Origin: Conexibacter sp. CPCC 206217
GTDB taxonomy: Bacteria > Actinomycetota > Thermoleophilia > Solirubrobacterales > Solirubrobacteraceae
Length of the DNA: 64,000 nucleotides
Direction: 5' to 3'
NCBI RefSeq assembly: GCF_030646165.1
Contig: NZ_JAUTDO010000005.1
Coordinates: 544,884 to 608,883, forward strand
Made by a program: the position numbers and the translations under genes. Below the pieces are notes generated by a model. It worked only from the letters and a program-made list of their open reading frames with translations. It was not told where the DNA came from and did not search any database. Shown in pieces: positions 42,345 to 50,201 of this stretch. The stretch's first letter is position 1, and every line of letters starts with the position of its first letter.

Positions 42345-43768
42345 CCGCGCTCGCGCTCGCGCTGCTGCTGCCGTGGGTCGTCGGCGTCCTGCTGCTGCTC
42401 GCCGACGGCCGCCGCAAGCTCGTCGGCTGGGCCGCGGTCGGCGGACTGGTCGCGAACCTCGCGGCGCTGATCGTGCTCGCCGCGCGCGTGCTGCCGGACG
42501 GCTCCGAGACGATCCGCACCGGCGGCTGGGAGGGCGGCGTCGGGATCGTGCTGCACGCCGATCCGCTCGGCGTCACGTTCGCGCTCGTGTCGTCGTTCGT
42601 GGTGCTCGCCGCACTCGTGCACGAGGTCCTCGACGGCGTCCGCTCGCGCACCTTCCCGGCGCTCGTCGTGCTGCTCGCGACCGGCCTCACGGGCCTCTTC
42701 CTGACCGGCGACGTCTTCAACTTCTACGTCTTCTTCGAGCTGGCGATGATCTCCGCCTACGTGCTGACCGCGTACGGCGACGACCGCCACCAGCTCGGCG
42801 CCGCGCTGATCTTCGCGGTCGTCAACCTCGTCGGCTCGTTCCTGTTCCTGATCGCCGTGGCCGCGACCTACCACGTCACCGGCACGCTCGCGATGGCCGA
42901 CGTCGCGACGCGGATGGCCGACGTCGAGCCGAACGCCGCGATCCTGATCGCCGTCACCTTCTTCGTCGCGTTCGGGACGAAGCTCGGCCTCTTCCCGTTC
43001 CACTTCTGGCTGCCGGCCGTCTACGCCGGCACGCGCCCCGCGGTCGCCGCGATCCTCTCCGGCGCGCTCGCGAACATCGGCGCCTACGGCCTGCTGCGCT
43101 TCGGCGCCGGCCTGCTGCCGAACGAGCTGGCGCTCGGCTCGACGGTGCTGGTCGTGATCGGCGGGCTGTCGGTCCTCTACGGCGCGCTGCTGGCGGTCAG
43201 CCGCCGCGACCCGTCGGAGATGCTCGCCTACTCGGCGATCGGCCAGGCCGGCTACGTGCTCGTCGCGCTCGGCGTCGGCGGGCCGATCGGGCTCGCGGCG
43301 GCGGTCCTGTACGCGATCCTCAACGCGCTTTCGAAGGCCTTGCTGTTCCTCTCCGGCGGGCTGCGCGGGGCGTTGGTCGCGGCGGCGTTCGCGGTCGGCG
43401 CGCTGTCGCTGGCGGGGATGCCGCCGGCCGCCGGCTTCCTCGGCAAGCTCGCGCTCTTCCGCACGGGTGTCGACGAGGGCAGCGTCGCGCTGATCGTGCT
43501 GCTGTTCGCCGGCGGCGCGCTGTCGTTCGTCTACGCCTTCCAGCTCTACCAGCACGAGTTCTGGCGCGGTGGTCGCGTGCAGGCCGGCACCGTCGCCGAC
43601 GACGAGGCGGGCGCGACCGGCGACCGCTCCGCCGCCAGCCCGGTCGCGGTGCGCGCGGTCAGCATCGTGCTGGCGCTCGTCGTGCTCGCGCTGGGGATCT
43701 GGCCGGAGCCGCTGCTGTCGCTGTCGAGCGACGCGGCGGCGGTCCTGCACGGGGGAGCGGTGCGGTGA
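42341..43768 (+). CDS. mrpD: Na+/H+ antiporter subunit D (MrpD)
   Basis: A 475-residue NuoM/NuoN-like subunit with about 12-14 helices. Key blocks are FNFYVFFELAMISAYVLTAYG (conserved Glu), GTKLGLFPFHFWLPAVYAGT (conserved Lys) and PSEMLAYSAIGQAGYV. It forms the second proton channel beside MrpA. The start overlaps the mini-ORF as ATGA and the TGA overlaps the GTG of mrpE. Confidence 0.93.
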   Translation: MTALALALLLPWVVGVLLLLADGRRKLVGWAAVGGLVANLAALIVLAARVLPDGSETIRTGGWEGGVGIVLHADPLGVTFALVSSFVVLAALVHEVLDGVRSRTFPALVVLLATGLTGLFLTGDVFNFYVFFELAMISAYVLTAYGDDRHQLGAALIFAVVNLVGSFLFLIAVAATYHVTGTLAMADVATRMADVEPNAAILIAVTFFVAFGTKLGLFPFHFWLPAVYAGTRPAVAAILSGALANIGAYGLLRFGAGLLPNELALGSTVLVVIGGLSVLYGALLAVSRRDPSEMLAYSAIGQAGYVLVALGVGGPIGLAAAVLYAILNALSKALLFLSGGLRGALVAAAFAVGALSLAGMPPAAGFLGKLALFRTGVDEGSVALIVLLFAGGALSFVYAFQLYQHEFWRGGRVQAGTVADDEAGATGDRSAASPVAVRAVSIVLALVVLALGIWPEPLLSLSSDAAAVLHGGAVR

Positions 43769-44295
43769 GCGGCGGCTTCGCAGCTCGCGCGCTCGCGGTC
43801 GTCGTGCTGCTCGGCGTCTATCTGCTGACGCTCGGGTCGCTGGCGTGGGGCGACGTCGCGATCGGGCTGGCGCTGGCGGCGGCGTTGGAGCTGGGCTGGC
43901 GCCGGCGCGCCGCGCGCGGCGGCACGATCGGCAGCGACGCCGCCGACAGCTCGCAGCGACCGCCGCTGCATCGCGCGCTGCTGGCGCTGCCGCGGCTGGT
44001 GCTCGCCGTCTGCGTCGAGATCACGCGCGGCACGTGGGAGGTCGCGAAGTACTCGCTCGGCGTGCGCGAGGTCGAGCACGACGGGATCGTCGAGATCGAG
44101 CTGGAGGGGATCTCCGAGGAGGGCGTCGCGGCGTGGGCGTTCATCTCGACGATCTCGCCCGGCGAGCTGGTGCTCGACGTCGACGAGGAGCGCGGCGTGC
44201 TGGTGATCCACGCGCTCGACGCGAGCGACCCGGACGCGATCCGTGCGCGCCACCACGAGTTCTACGAGAGATACCAGCGAAAGGTGGTGCCCTGA
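43765..44295 (+). CDS. mrpE: Na+/H+ antiporter subunit E (MrpE)
   Basis: A 176-residue MnhE protein. Two N-terminal helices (RALAVVVLLGVYLLTLG, VAIGLALAAALELGW), a basic loop with ALLALPRLVLAVCVEITRGT then WEVAK, and a C-terminal soluble domain with VAAWAFISTISPGELVLDVD then ERGVLVIHALD, which is the family signature. GTG start in GGTGA with mrpD. Confidence 0.93.
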   Translation: MSGGFAARALAVVVLLGVYLLTLGSLAWGDVAIGLALAAALELGWRRRAARGGTIGSDAADSSQRPPLHRALLALPRLVLAVCVEITRGTWEVAKYSLGVREVEHDGIVEIELEGISEEGVAAWAFISTISPGELVLDVDEERGVLVIHALDASDPDAIRARHHEFYERYQRKVVP

Positions 44296-44396
44296 TGCCC
44301 GAGCCGACGACCCCGCGGCGCGTGCGGCGAAGCTGCGCGCTGGCGTGCGAGTCCATCGCGAGCATGCGGCGAAGCGGGCGGCGAGCGCATGCCTGA
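44295..44396 (+). CDS. bridging mini-ORF between mrpE and mrpF (33 residues)
   Basis: As between mrpC and mrpD, the mrpE stop forms TGATG with this ATG, and the 33-codon frame ends 8 bases inside mrpF (ATGCCTGA). The product is Arg/Ser/Ala-rich (about nine Arg) with two Cys. The segment carries a direct repeat TGCGGCGAAGC near 44329 and 44365. Translational coupling to mrpF is the simplest role. Confidence 0.4.
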   Translation: MPEPTTPRRVRRSCALACESIASMRRSGRRAHA

Positions 44397-44658
44397 CGTC
44401 GTGATCATCGTCGCGCTCATCTGCGTCACCGGGATGCTCGGGATCGGCGCGGCGGTGCTGCTGCGGGCGCGCGACGTGCTCGAGCGGATCGTCGCGCTCG
44501 ACCTGCTGACGGTCGTCTGCATCGCGCTGCTCGCGCTGCTGACCTACCTGCGCGACGTCTCGTACTACCTCGACGCGGCGCTCGCGCTGGCGGCGCTGTC
44601 GTTCGTCGCGACGCTCGCGGCGGTCCGCTCCGACGGCGGCGGGGGTCCGTTCCGGTGA
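44389..44658 (+). CDS. mrpF: Na+/H+ antiporter subunit F (MrpF)
   Basis: An 89-residue three-helix protein: VVIIVALICVTGMLGIGAAVLL, RIVALDLLTVVCIALLALLT, YYLDAALALAALSFVATLAAV. The conserved Asp in VALDLLTV is present, as in all MrpF. It precedes mrpG with GGTGA overlap. Confidence 0.93.
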   Translation: MPDVVIIVALICVTGMLGIGAAVLLRARDVLERIVALDLLTVVCIALLALLTYLRDVSYYLDAALALAALSFVATLAAVRSDGGGGPFR

Positions 44659-45074
44659 TCGGGACGCTGCTGGAGGCGCTCGGTGTCGCGCTGATCGTGC
44701 TCGGGATCGCGGTCACGAGCGTGACCGTCTACGGCGTCGTGCGGCTGCGCGGGCTCTACTCGCGGCTGCAGGCGGCGAGCAAGGCGTCGATGCTCGGAAC
44801 GGTCGCGATCCTCGCCGCGTCGGTCGGCACGCGCGACGGCGCGACGATCGCACGCGCCGCGGTCGTGGCGCTGTTCCTGCTGCTGACGACCCCGATCGCC
44901 GCGCACGCGATCGCGCAGGCGGCCTATCGGCGCGACCGCGAGGCGGACCTCGCCGGCGCGGGCGCCACGGACGCGCGCGGCGGCTCGGGCGAGCGCGACC
45001 GCTCCGGCGACCGCTACGACGCCGACGCCGGCACGACGACGCCGGCGGAGGGCCCCGCCGACACGACCGGCTGA
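44655..45074 (+). CDS. mrpG: Na+/H+ antiporter subunit G (MrpG)
   Basis: A 139-residue MnhG protein with three helices in the first 95 residues, including VYGVVRLRGLYSRLQAASKA then SMLGT, the family hallmark. A polar tail rich in Ala/Asp/Gly (about 95-139) has no clear match. The last 61 bases overlap the convergent gene at 45014, so this tail may have been added by loss of an earlier stop. Confidence 0.92.
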   Translation: MIGTLLEALGVALIVLGIAVTSVTVYGVVRLRGLYSRLQAASKASMLGTVAILAASVGTRDGATIARAAVVALFLLLTTPIAAHAIAQAAYRRDREADLAGAGATDARGGSGERDRSGDRYDADAGTTTPAEGPADTTG

Positions 45075-46135
45075 CGCTCCGCCGGCTCCGCGTTGTTCGC
45101 GAGCCGCCGCGCGCCGTAGAGCAGCATCAGGTCGACCGCCAGGCCGAGCACCGCGCCGAACTGCGATTCGTAGAAGTCGAAGACGCGGCCGAGCAGGATC
45201 GAGAGCAGCAGCGCGCGCTCGAACCAGACGACGGCGCCCGGTGTGTCGCGGCGGTAGACGAGCACGATCCCGCGCGCGACGAACAGCGCGGAGACGAAGC
45301 TGGAGCAGATGCTCGCGACGTTCGCGAAGCGCAGGTTGCCGAAGCCGTCGGCGACGAAGCCGGCGTGCGCGCCGCCGAGGTCGGTCACGAGCGCGAGCGC
45401 CAGCTCGGCGGTCGAGAGGAACGACAGCAGCGCCCAGAGGCCGAAGACCAACGTCAGCAGCAGCGGGAAGTCGGGCCGCGTCGTGAGCCGCTGGATCGCG
45501 CCGCGCATCCGCTGCACGCGCAGCGTCCACCAGTTCGGTGGCGGCAGCGGCGTCGTCTCGATCTCCAGCAGCAGCCGCCGCACCGGCGCGACGAGCGGGT
45601 CGTCCGGGTCGGCTCTGTCCAGCAGCGCCAGCGCCTTCTCGCGCGTGCGTTCGTCGAGCCGGTGGCGGGTCGCCTCGCCGGCCAGCTCGATCGCGTTCGC
45701 GAGCGACTCGCGCGACGTCAGCACGCCGCGGTTCTGGATCCACCGCGCGACCATGAAGAGCGCGACGAAGACGAGGTAGATCAGCGCCGCGGCCGGCTTG
45801 TAGAAGTAGTTGTTGTCGGACGTGACGAACTTGCCCAGCTCGTCGATGAAGAAGCCGAAGCCGACGCCCCCGACGATCGCCACGCGCCGCTTCACCGGCC
45901 GCCCGAGGAACGTCACCGACAGCCCCAGCGCGATCAGCATGAACAGCCCGCCCCACAGCAGGTGCGCGATGTGCAGCCCGCCGCCGCCGATCTGCGGGTA
46001 GTTCGTCAGCCACAGCTGCGTGCGGATGATCAGCACCGTCGCGACGGCCGTCACCAGCAGCGTCTCCTGCAGCGACCCGAAGTCGCTGGACCGCAGCAGC
46101 GGTCCCGAGATCCGTTGAAGTCGCGCAGAGGCCAT
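45014..46135 (-). CDS. multi-pass membrane protein, conserved-looking, function unknown
   Basis: A 373-residue protein with seven or eight hydrophobic helices. Distinct blocks are LHIAHLLWGGLFMLIALGLS, VGFGFFIDELGKFVTSDNNYF and RVFDFYESQFGAVLGLAVDL. A soluble stretch (about 145-215) lies between helices. I recall similar unnamed proteins in actinobacteria but know no function. It is divergent from the Fic gene and overlaps the mrpG 3' end by 61 bases. Confidence 0.8.
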   Translation of the reverse strand: MASARLQRISGPLLRSSDFGSLQETLLVTAVATVLIIRTQLWLTNYPQIGGGGLHIAHLLWGGLFMLIALGLSVTFLGRPVKRRVAIVGGVGFGFFIDELGKFVTSDNNYFYKPAAALIYLVFVALFMVARWIQNRGVLTSRESLANAIELAGEATRHRLDERTREKALALLDRADPDDPLVAPVRRLLLEIETTPLPPPNWWTLRVQRMRGAIQRLTTRPDFPLLLTLVFGLWALLSFLSTAELALALVTDLGGAHAGFVADGFGNLRFANVASICSSFVSALFVARGIVLVYRRDTPGAVVWFERALLLSILLGRVFDFYESQFGAVLGLAVDLMLLYGARRLANNAEPAERQPVVSAGPSAGVVVPASAS

Positions 46136-46182
46136 TGCTAGGGATCATCGGCAGGCGCGGCGGTGAGCTTCAGCGCGCCGAT

Positions 46183-46261
46183 CCAAATCTATTCCCAATC
46201 TGTCCAAGGATTTGGATACTATTCCAAGAACTTGGAGAAACTTGGAATAGATTTGGAATAG
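46183..46261. repeat. nested inverted and direct repeats upstream of the Fic gene
   Basis: This AT-rich stretch holds CCAAATCTATTCC (46183-46195) and its exact inverse GGAATAGATTTGG (46244-46256), plus CTATTCCAAG (46219-46228) with inverse CTTGGAATAG (46241-46250), plus CCAAG-AA-CTTGG (46224-46235). TTGGA units on the right recur at 10-11 base spacing. This looks like a multi-site operator, one site per helix turn, or a regulatory hairpin. Confidence 0.75.
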
Positions 46262-46264
46262 AAC

Positions 46265-47578
46265 GTGTACGTCCAGAAGCCACCGCAGCTCGACATCCTC
46301 GCCGCTATGGATGCGACGGAAGACTATGGATGGCCGGAGGAGCCGGCAGGCTATCCGCACTGGGACAAGCTGCGCCACATGCGGGTGCCGGAGGGCTACA
46401 GGCACGAACAGTGGTGGACCTTGGTCCGGATCGGGCGTGCTCATCGCCCGTTGCCCCTGCGCGACGTCGACGGGCGTCCGTTCCAGTTCGCGCTGCCGGA
46501 AGAGTTGCAACGGCCGCTGCACATCGTCGACCAGCGCTGTGCCGGAGAGATCGCCAGCCAGGAGATCGTCACCGGCGACAAACAGGCGAAGACCAGATAC
46601 CTCGTCAACGGCCTGATGGAGGAGGCGATCCGCTCGAGCCAGCTCGAAGGGGCGACCACGTCACGGCAGGCCGCCAAGGACATGCTGCGCAGCGGTCGCG
46701 CGCCGGTCGATCGCGGCGAGCGGATGATCCTCAACAACTACAGAGCGCTGCTGTTCATGCGCGAGATGAGCGGCGAGCGGCTGACGCCCGCGCTCGTCTG
46801 CGAGCTGCAGCGGATCCTCACCGAGGGCACGTTGGAGCGCGCGGACGAGGCCGGACGGATCCAGCGGCCGGGTGAGGAGCGCGTCGCGGTCCATGACCGC
46901 AGCAATCCGACCCTCGTGCTGCACACGCCGCCACCGGCGGAGCAACTGGCCGAGCGGTTGGAGGCCCTCTGCGCGTTCGCCAACGACGATGACGCCAGAG
47001 AGAGATTTGTCCATCCCGTCCTGCGCGCGATCCTCGTGCACTTCCAGCTTGCGTACGACCACCCGTTCGCGGACGGCAACGGGCGCACCGCCCGCGCGCT
47101 CTTCTCGTGGTACATGGCCAAGCACGGCTATTGGCTGATCGAGTATCTGTCGATCTCGCGGATCCTGCGGGAAGCGCCGGGCCAATACGCGCGTTCCTTC
47201 CTGCTGACCGAGACCGACGGGGGCGACACAACGTACTTCCTGCTCCACCAGCTGCTGGTGATCGAGCGTGCGATCGACGATCTCTACGTGTACCTGCGCC
47301 GCAAGACGGACGAGATCCGCGACGTCGAGCGGTTGATGCAGGGCGACGACGGTCTTAACGGCCGGCAGCTCGCGCTGCTGTCGGCTGCTCTGCGGCAGCC
47401 GGGGGAGACCTACACCTTCGGCGGGCATGCGCAGAGCCATCGCGTCACGCACGAGACGGCGCGCACCGATCTGCGTGCGCTGGCCGCGCGCGGTCTGCTG
47501 GAGGAGCACCGCCAGGGACGCCGGGCGCTCTTCACGGCCCCCGCCGACCTCGGCGAGCGCCTCAGAGGGCGCGGCTGA
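46265..47578 (+). CDS. Fic family protein (AMP-transferase type)
   Basis: A 437-residue Fic protein. The N-terminal domain carries a class II-type inhibitory helix SSQLEG at 124-129 (pattern SxxxEG). The Fic motif is HPFADGNGRTAR at 266-277 with the catalytic His266. A C-terminal winged-helix-like region (about 370-435, THETARTDLRALAARGLL) may bind DNA. It should AMPylate a target protein and hold itself inactive via Glu128. GTG start at 46265. No separate antitoxin is adjacent. The repeat-rich promoter suggests autoregulation. Confidence 0.92.
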   Translation: MYVQKPPQLDILAAMDATEDYGWPEEPAGYPHWDKLRHMRVPEGYRHEQWWTLVRIGRAHRPLPLRDVDGRPFQFALPEELQRPLHIVDQRCAGEIASQEIVTGDKQAKTRYLVNGLMEEAIRSSQLEGATTSRQAAKDMLRSGRAPVDRGERMILNNYRALLFMREMSGERLTPALVCELQRILTEGTLERADEAGRIQRPGEERVAVHDRSNPTLVLHTPPPAEQLAERLEALCAFANDDDARERFVHPVLRAILVHFQLAYDHPFADGNGRTARALFSWYMAKHGYWLIEYLSISRILREAPGQYARSFLLTETDGGDTTYFLLHQLLVIERAIDDLYVYLRRKTDEIRDVERLMQGDDGLNGRQLALLSAALRQPGETYTFGGHAQSHRVTHETARTDLRALAARGLLEEHRQGRRALFTAPADLGERLRGRG

Positions 47579-47582
47579 GGCG

Positions 47583-49391
47583 CTACGCCACCCGCCGCAG
47601 GCGCGCCTGCGTCGCGGGGGCCGGGGTGCCGCCGCTGCCGAAGGCGGCGTCGAGTGGCAGCGGCATGCCGAAGTGGTGGCCCTGGACGAGGTTGACGCCC
47701 AGCTCTCGCAGCAGCGCGTGCGTCTCGGCGTCGCCGACCTGCTCGGCGATCGCGCTGCGGCCGAGGCCGTGGACGACGTTGACGGCGGACTCGATCAGCA
47801 GACGGTCGGCCGGGTTGCGGGTGCAGTGCCCGACCAGTTCGCCGTCGAGCTTGAGCGCGTCGAACGGCAGGTGCTTGAGGTAGTAGAGCGAGGCGAGGCC
47901 GGCGCCGAAGTCGTCGATCGCGAACTGGCAGCCGAGGCCCTGCACGTGCTGGGCGAACGCGCGCGCGAGCTGCACGTCGGCGACGGCGGCCGTCTCGGGG
48001 ATCTCGAAGACGAGGTTGCGCGGGTCCGCGCCGGTGCGCTTCAGCTCGCCGGCGATCAGCGCCAGCAGCGTCGCGTCGCTGATCGAGCGGCCGGATATGT
48101 TGACCTCCAGGCGCGTCGCCTCGCCGCGCTGCTCCAGCTCCGCCAGCAGCCCGATCGCGCGCCGCACGACCCACTGGTCGATCGCGACGATCAGCCCGTC
48201 GCGCTCGGCGATCGAGAGGAACGCGGCCGGCGGGATCAGCGTTCCGTGCGGGCCGGTCATGCGCAGCAGCAGCTCGTGCTGGACCGTCTTGCCGCTCTGC
48301 GCGTCGAGCACCGGCTGGGCGACGAGCGCGAAGCGGTCGTTGGCGAGCGCGTCGACGATCCGGTCGCGCCAGGTCGTGCGCGCGCGGGCGCGCGTGGCCG
48401 CGTGGACCTCGGCCGTGAAGAAGGCGTAGCCGTCGCCGCCGGCGTCCTTGGCGTCGTACATCGCGAGGTCGGCGTCGACCATCGCGGCCTCGGCGCTGAG
48501 CGTCTCGCGCTCGTCGAGCACCGCCGCGCCGACGGAGATCGTGACCGCGCCGGTGCGCTCGTCGTTGGCCGGATCGGCCTGCGCGCGGATCGCCTCCACG
48601 AGTCTGCGCGCGACGATCTCGGCCTCTCTGCGGTCGGCCTTCGGCAGCAGCACCGCGAACTCGTCGCCGCCGAGGCGGGCGAGCGTGTCGGTCGTGCGCA
48701 GGCGGCGGCGCAGCACGCGCGCGACGCTGTTGATGACACGGTCGCCGGTGGTATGGCCGTAGGCGTCGTTGACCTGCTTGAAGCGGTCGACGTCGAGCAC
48801 GAGCACGGCGCCCTCGGTGCCGTAGCGCTGCGCCTGCGCGACGTGGCGCTCGAGTTCCTGCTCGAAGCGGCGGCGGTTCAGCAGGCCGGTCAGCGGGTCG
48901 TGGTCGGCCATGTGCTGCAGGTGCGCCTCGACGCGCTTGCGCTCGGTTATGTCCAGCACCTGCAGCAGCACGCGGGCGCCGTCGCCGTCGGCGCTGCGCA
49001 GCGCGGCGGCGTGGACGGCGGCGGGGATCGACTGACCCGTCGCGTGCAGGCAGCGCAGCTCGGTCTCCAGCCCACGCTGCTCGCCGCTGCGCAACGCGGC
49101 GATCGCGTCCGTCAGGCGGCCGGCGTCCTCGGGATGGACGATGTCGGAGAGCGTGCGGCCGAGCAGCTCGCGCGGCGTGAAGCCGACGATCCGCCCGAGC
49201 GCGTGGTTGGCCTCGACGATGCGATCCCTCGGCCCCAGCACCGCGTTGCCGATCGGCGCGGTGTCGAAGACCGTCCGGAGATTTGACTCTGCTCGGCGCA
49301 CCGCGCGCTTGTGGAGCCAACGCGCGGCTACGAGCGCGATGGCTCCCGAGAGGATGAAGACCAGCTCGAGGGAGGACACGCCCTCAAACAT
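47583..49391 (-). CDS. PAS-GGDEF-EAL protein (c-di-GMP metabolism)
   Basis: A 602-residue protein: one N-terminal membrane helix (8-25), a PAS domain (about 35-150), a GGDEF domain with intact GGDEF at 241-245 and RxxD inhibitory site 232-235 (RTTD), and an EAL domain from about 350. The EAL triad is ELL at 373-375, with later IDDFGAGLAS and ALKLDGELV. The Glu and most metal-site residues are kept, so both activities are possible. The start MFEGVSS at 49391 was taken from the membrane helix. Confidence 0.94.
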   Translation of the reverse strand: MFEGVSSLELVFILSGAIALVAARWLHKRAVRRAESNLRTVFDTAPIGNAVLGPRDRIVEANHALGRIVGFTPRELLGRTLSDIVHPEDAGRLTDAIAALRSGEQRGLETELRCLHATGQSIPAAVHAAALRSADGDGARVLLQVLDITERKRVEAHLQHMADHDPLTGLLNRRRFEQELERHVAQAQRYGTEGAVLVLDVDRFKQVNDAYGHTTGDRVINSVARVLRRRLRTTDTLARLGGDEFAVLLPKADRREAEIVARRLVEAIRAQADPANDERTGAVTISVGAAVLDERETLSAEAAMVDADLAMYDAKDAGGDGYAFFTAEVHAATRARARTTWRDRIVDALANDRFALVAQPVLDAQSGKTVQHELLLRMTGPHGTLIPPAAFLSIAERDGLIVAIDQWVVRRAIGLLAELEQRGEATRLEVNISGRSISDATLLALIAGELKRTGADPRNLVFEIPETAAVADVQLARAFAQHVQGLGCQFAIDDFGAGLASLYYLKHLPFDALKLDGELVGHCTRNPADRLLIESAVNVVHGLGRSAIAEQVGDAETHALLRELGVNLVQGHHFGMPLPLDAAFGSGGTPAPATQARLRRVA

Positions 49392-49550
49392 CGGTCCAAG
49401 TCAGCATCTCTTGACTATTGGATCTGCATTTTCGAAGCAGGAGCATCCAATTCGGCACATTTGCGCTCTGAGCGTTCAAGCAAACGTCCCGAATCGGCAT
49501 GCCGCTGCCGTGCGGCGGACGCGGGGGCGGATCCGGCTTAGACTCGCGGG

Positions 49551-50156
49551 ATGGAGCCCGTGCCGCTGCCGATCGCCGGGGAGTCCGCCCCGGAGCGAGC
49601 GGACGCCGCGCGCAACCGCCGCCGCATCCTCGCCGCGGCCGAGGCGCTGTTCGACGCGCGTGGAGTCGGGAACGTCACGATGGCCGAGATCGCGGCCGCC
49701 GCCGGCGTCGGCAAGGCGACCGTCTTCCGCCGCTTCGGCGACAAGGCGACGCTGCTGGACGAACTGCTCGGCGAGCACGAGCGCGACCTGCAGGAGGCGA
49801 TCCTCGGCGGCCCGCCGCCGCTCGGCCCGGGCGCCCCGCCGGCCCAGCGGTTGCAGGCGTTCCTCGGCGCGCTGGCCGCCTTCTGCGAGCGCCACCGCCA
49901 CGTCCTGCTCGCGTCGGAGACCTCCAGAGTCGGCGCCCGCTACGCGACCGGCTCCTACGTCTCCTGGCAGCAGCACGTCGCCCTGCTGCTGCGCGAGGCA
50001 CGCCCGCAGCTTGACGCCGGCATCGTCGCGGACCTGCTGCTGGCCCCGTTCGCCGGCGAGCTGCTCGTCCACCTGCGCGACGGCCGCGGGGTCCCGTTCG
50101 AGCGGCTGGAGGCGGGGGCGCAGGTGCTGGCCGCGAGCGTGCTGGCGGGGCCGTGA
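49551..50156 (+). CDS. TetR family transcriptional regulator
   Basis: A 201-residue TetR. The helix-turn-helix is at about 40-70 (TMAEIAAAAGVGKATVFRRF then GDKATLLDELL). It is a paralogue of the TetR at 20934, sharing PIAGxxxPERADAARNRxRIL and the PPLGPGAPP linker. The downstream MocR-type gene begins 45 bases later. Its target is not evident. Confidence 0.92.
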   Translation: MEPVPLPIAGESAPERADAARNRRRILAAAEALFDARGVGNVTMAEIAAAAGVGKATVFRRFGDKATLLDELLGEHERDLQEAILGGPPPLGPGAPPAQRLQAFLGALAAFCERHRHVLLASETSRVGARYATGSYVSWQQHVALLLREARPQLDAGIVADLLLAPFAGELLVHLRDGRGVPFERLEAGAQVLAASVLAGP

Positions 50157-50201
50157 CGGCGGCGCGGCAGGGTCGGTGGGGCGGCGAGCGGGAGCGCACG
50201 T

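Noticed and set aside
39093..45074. Reading the cluster as respiratory complex I or a hydrogenase module
   Set aside because: MrpE-, MrpF- and MrpG-type subunits are all present and no quinone or iron-sulfur subunits are seen.
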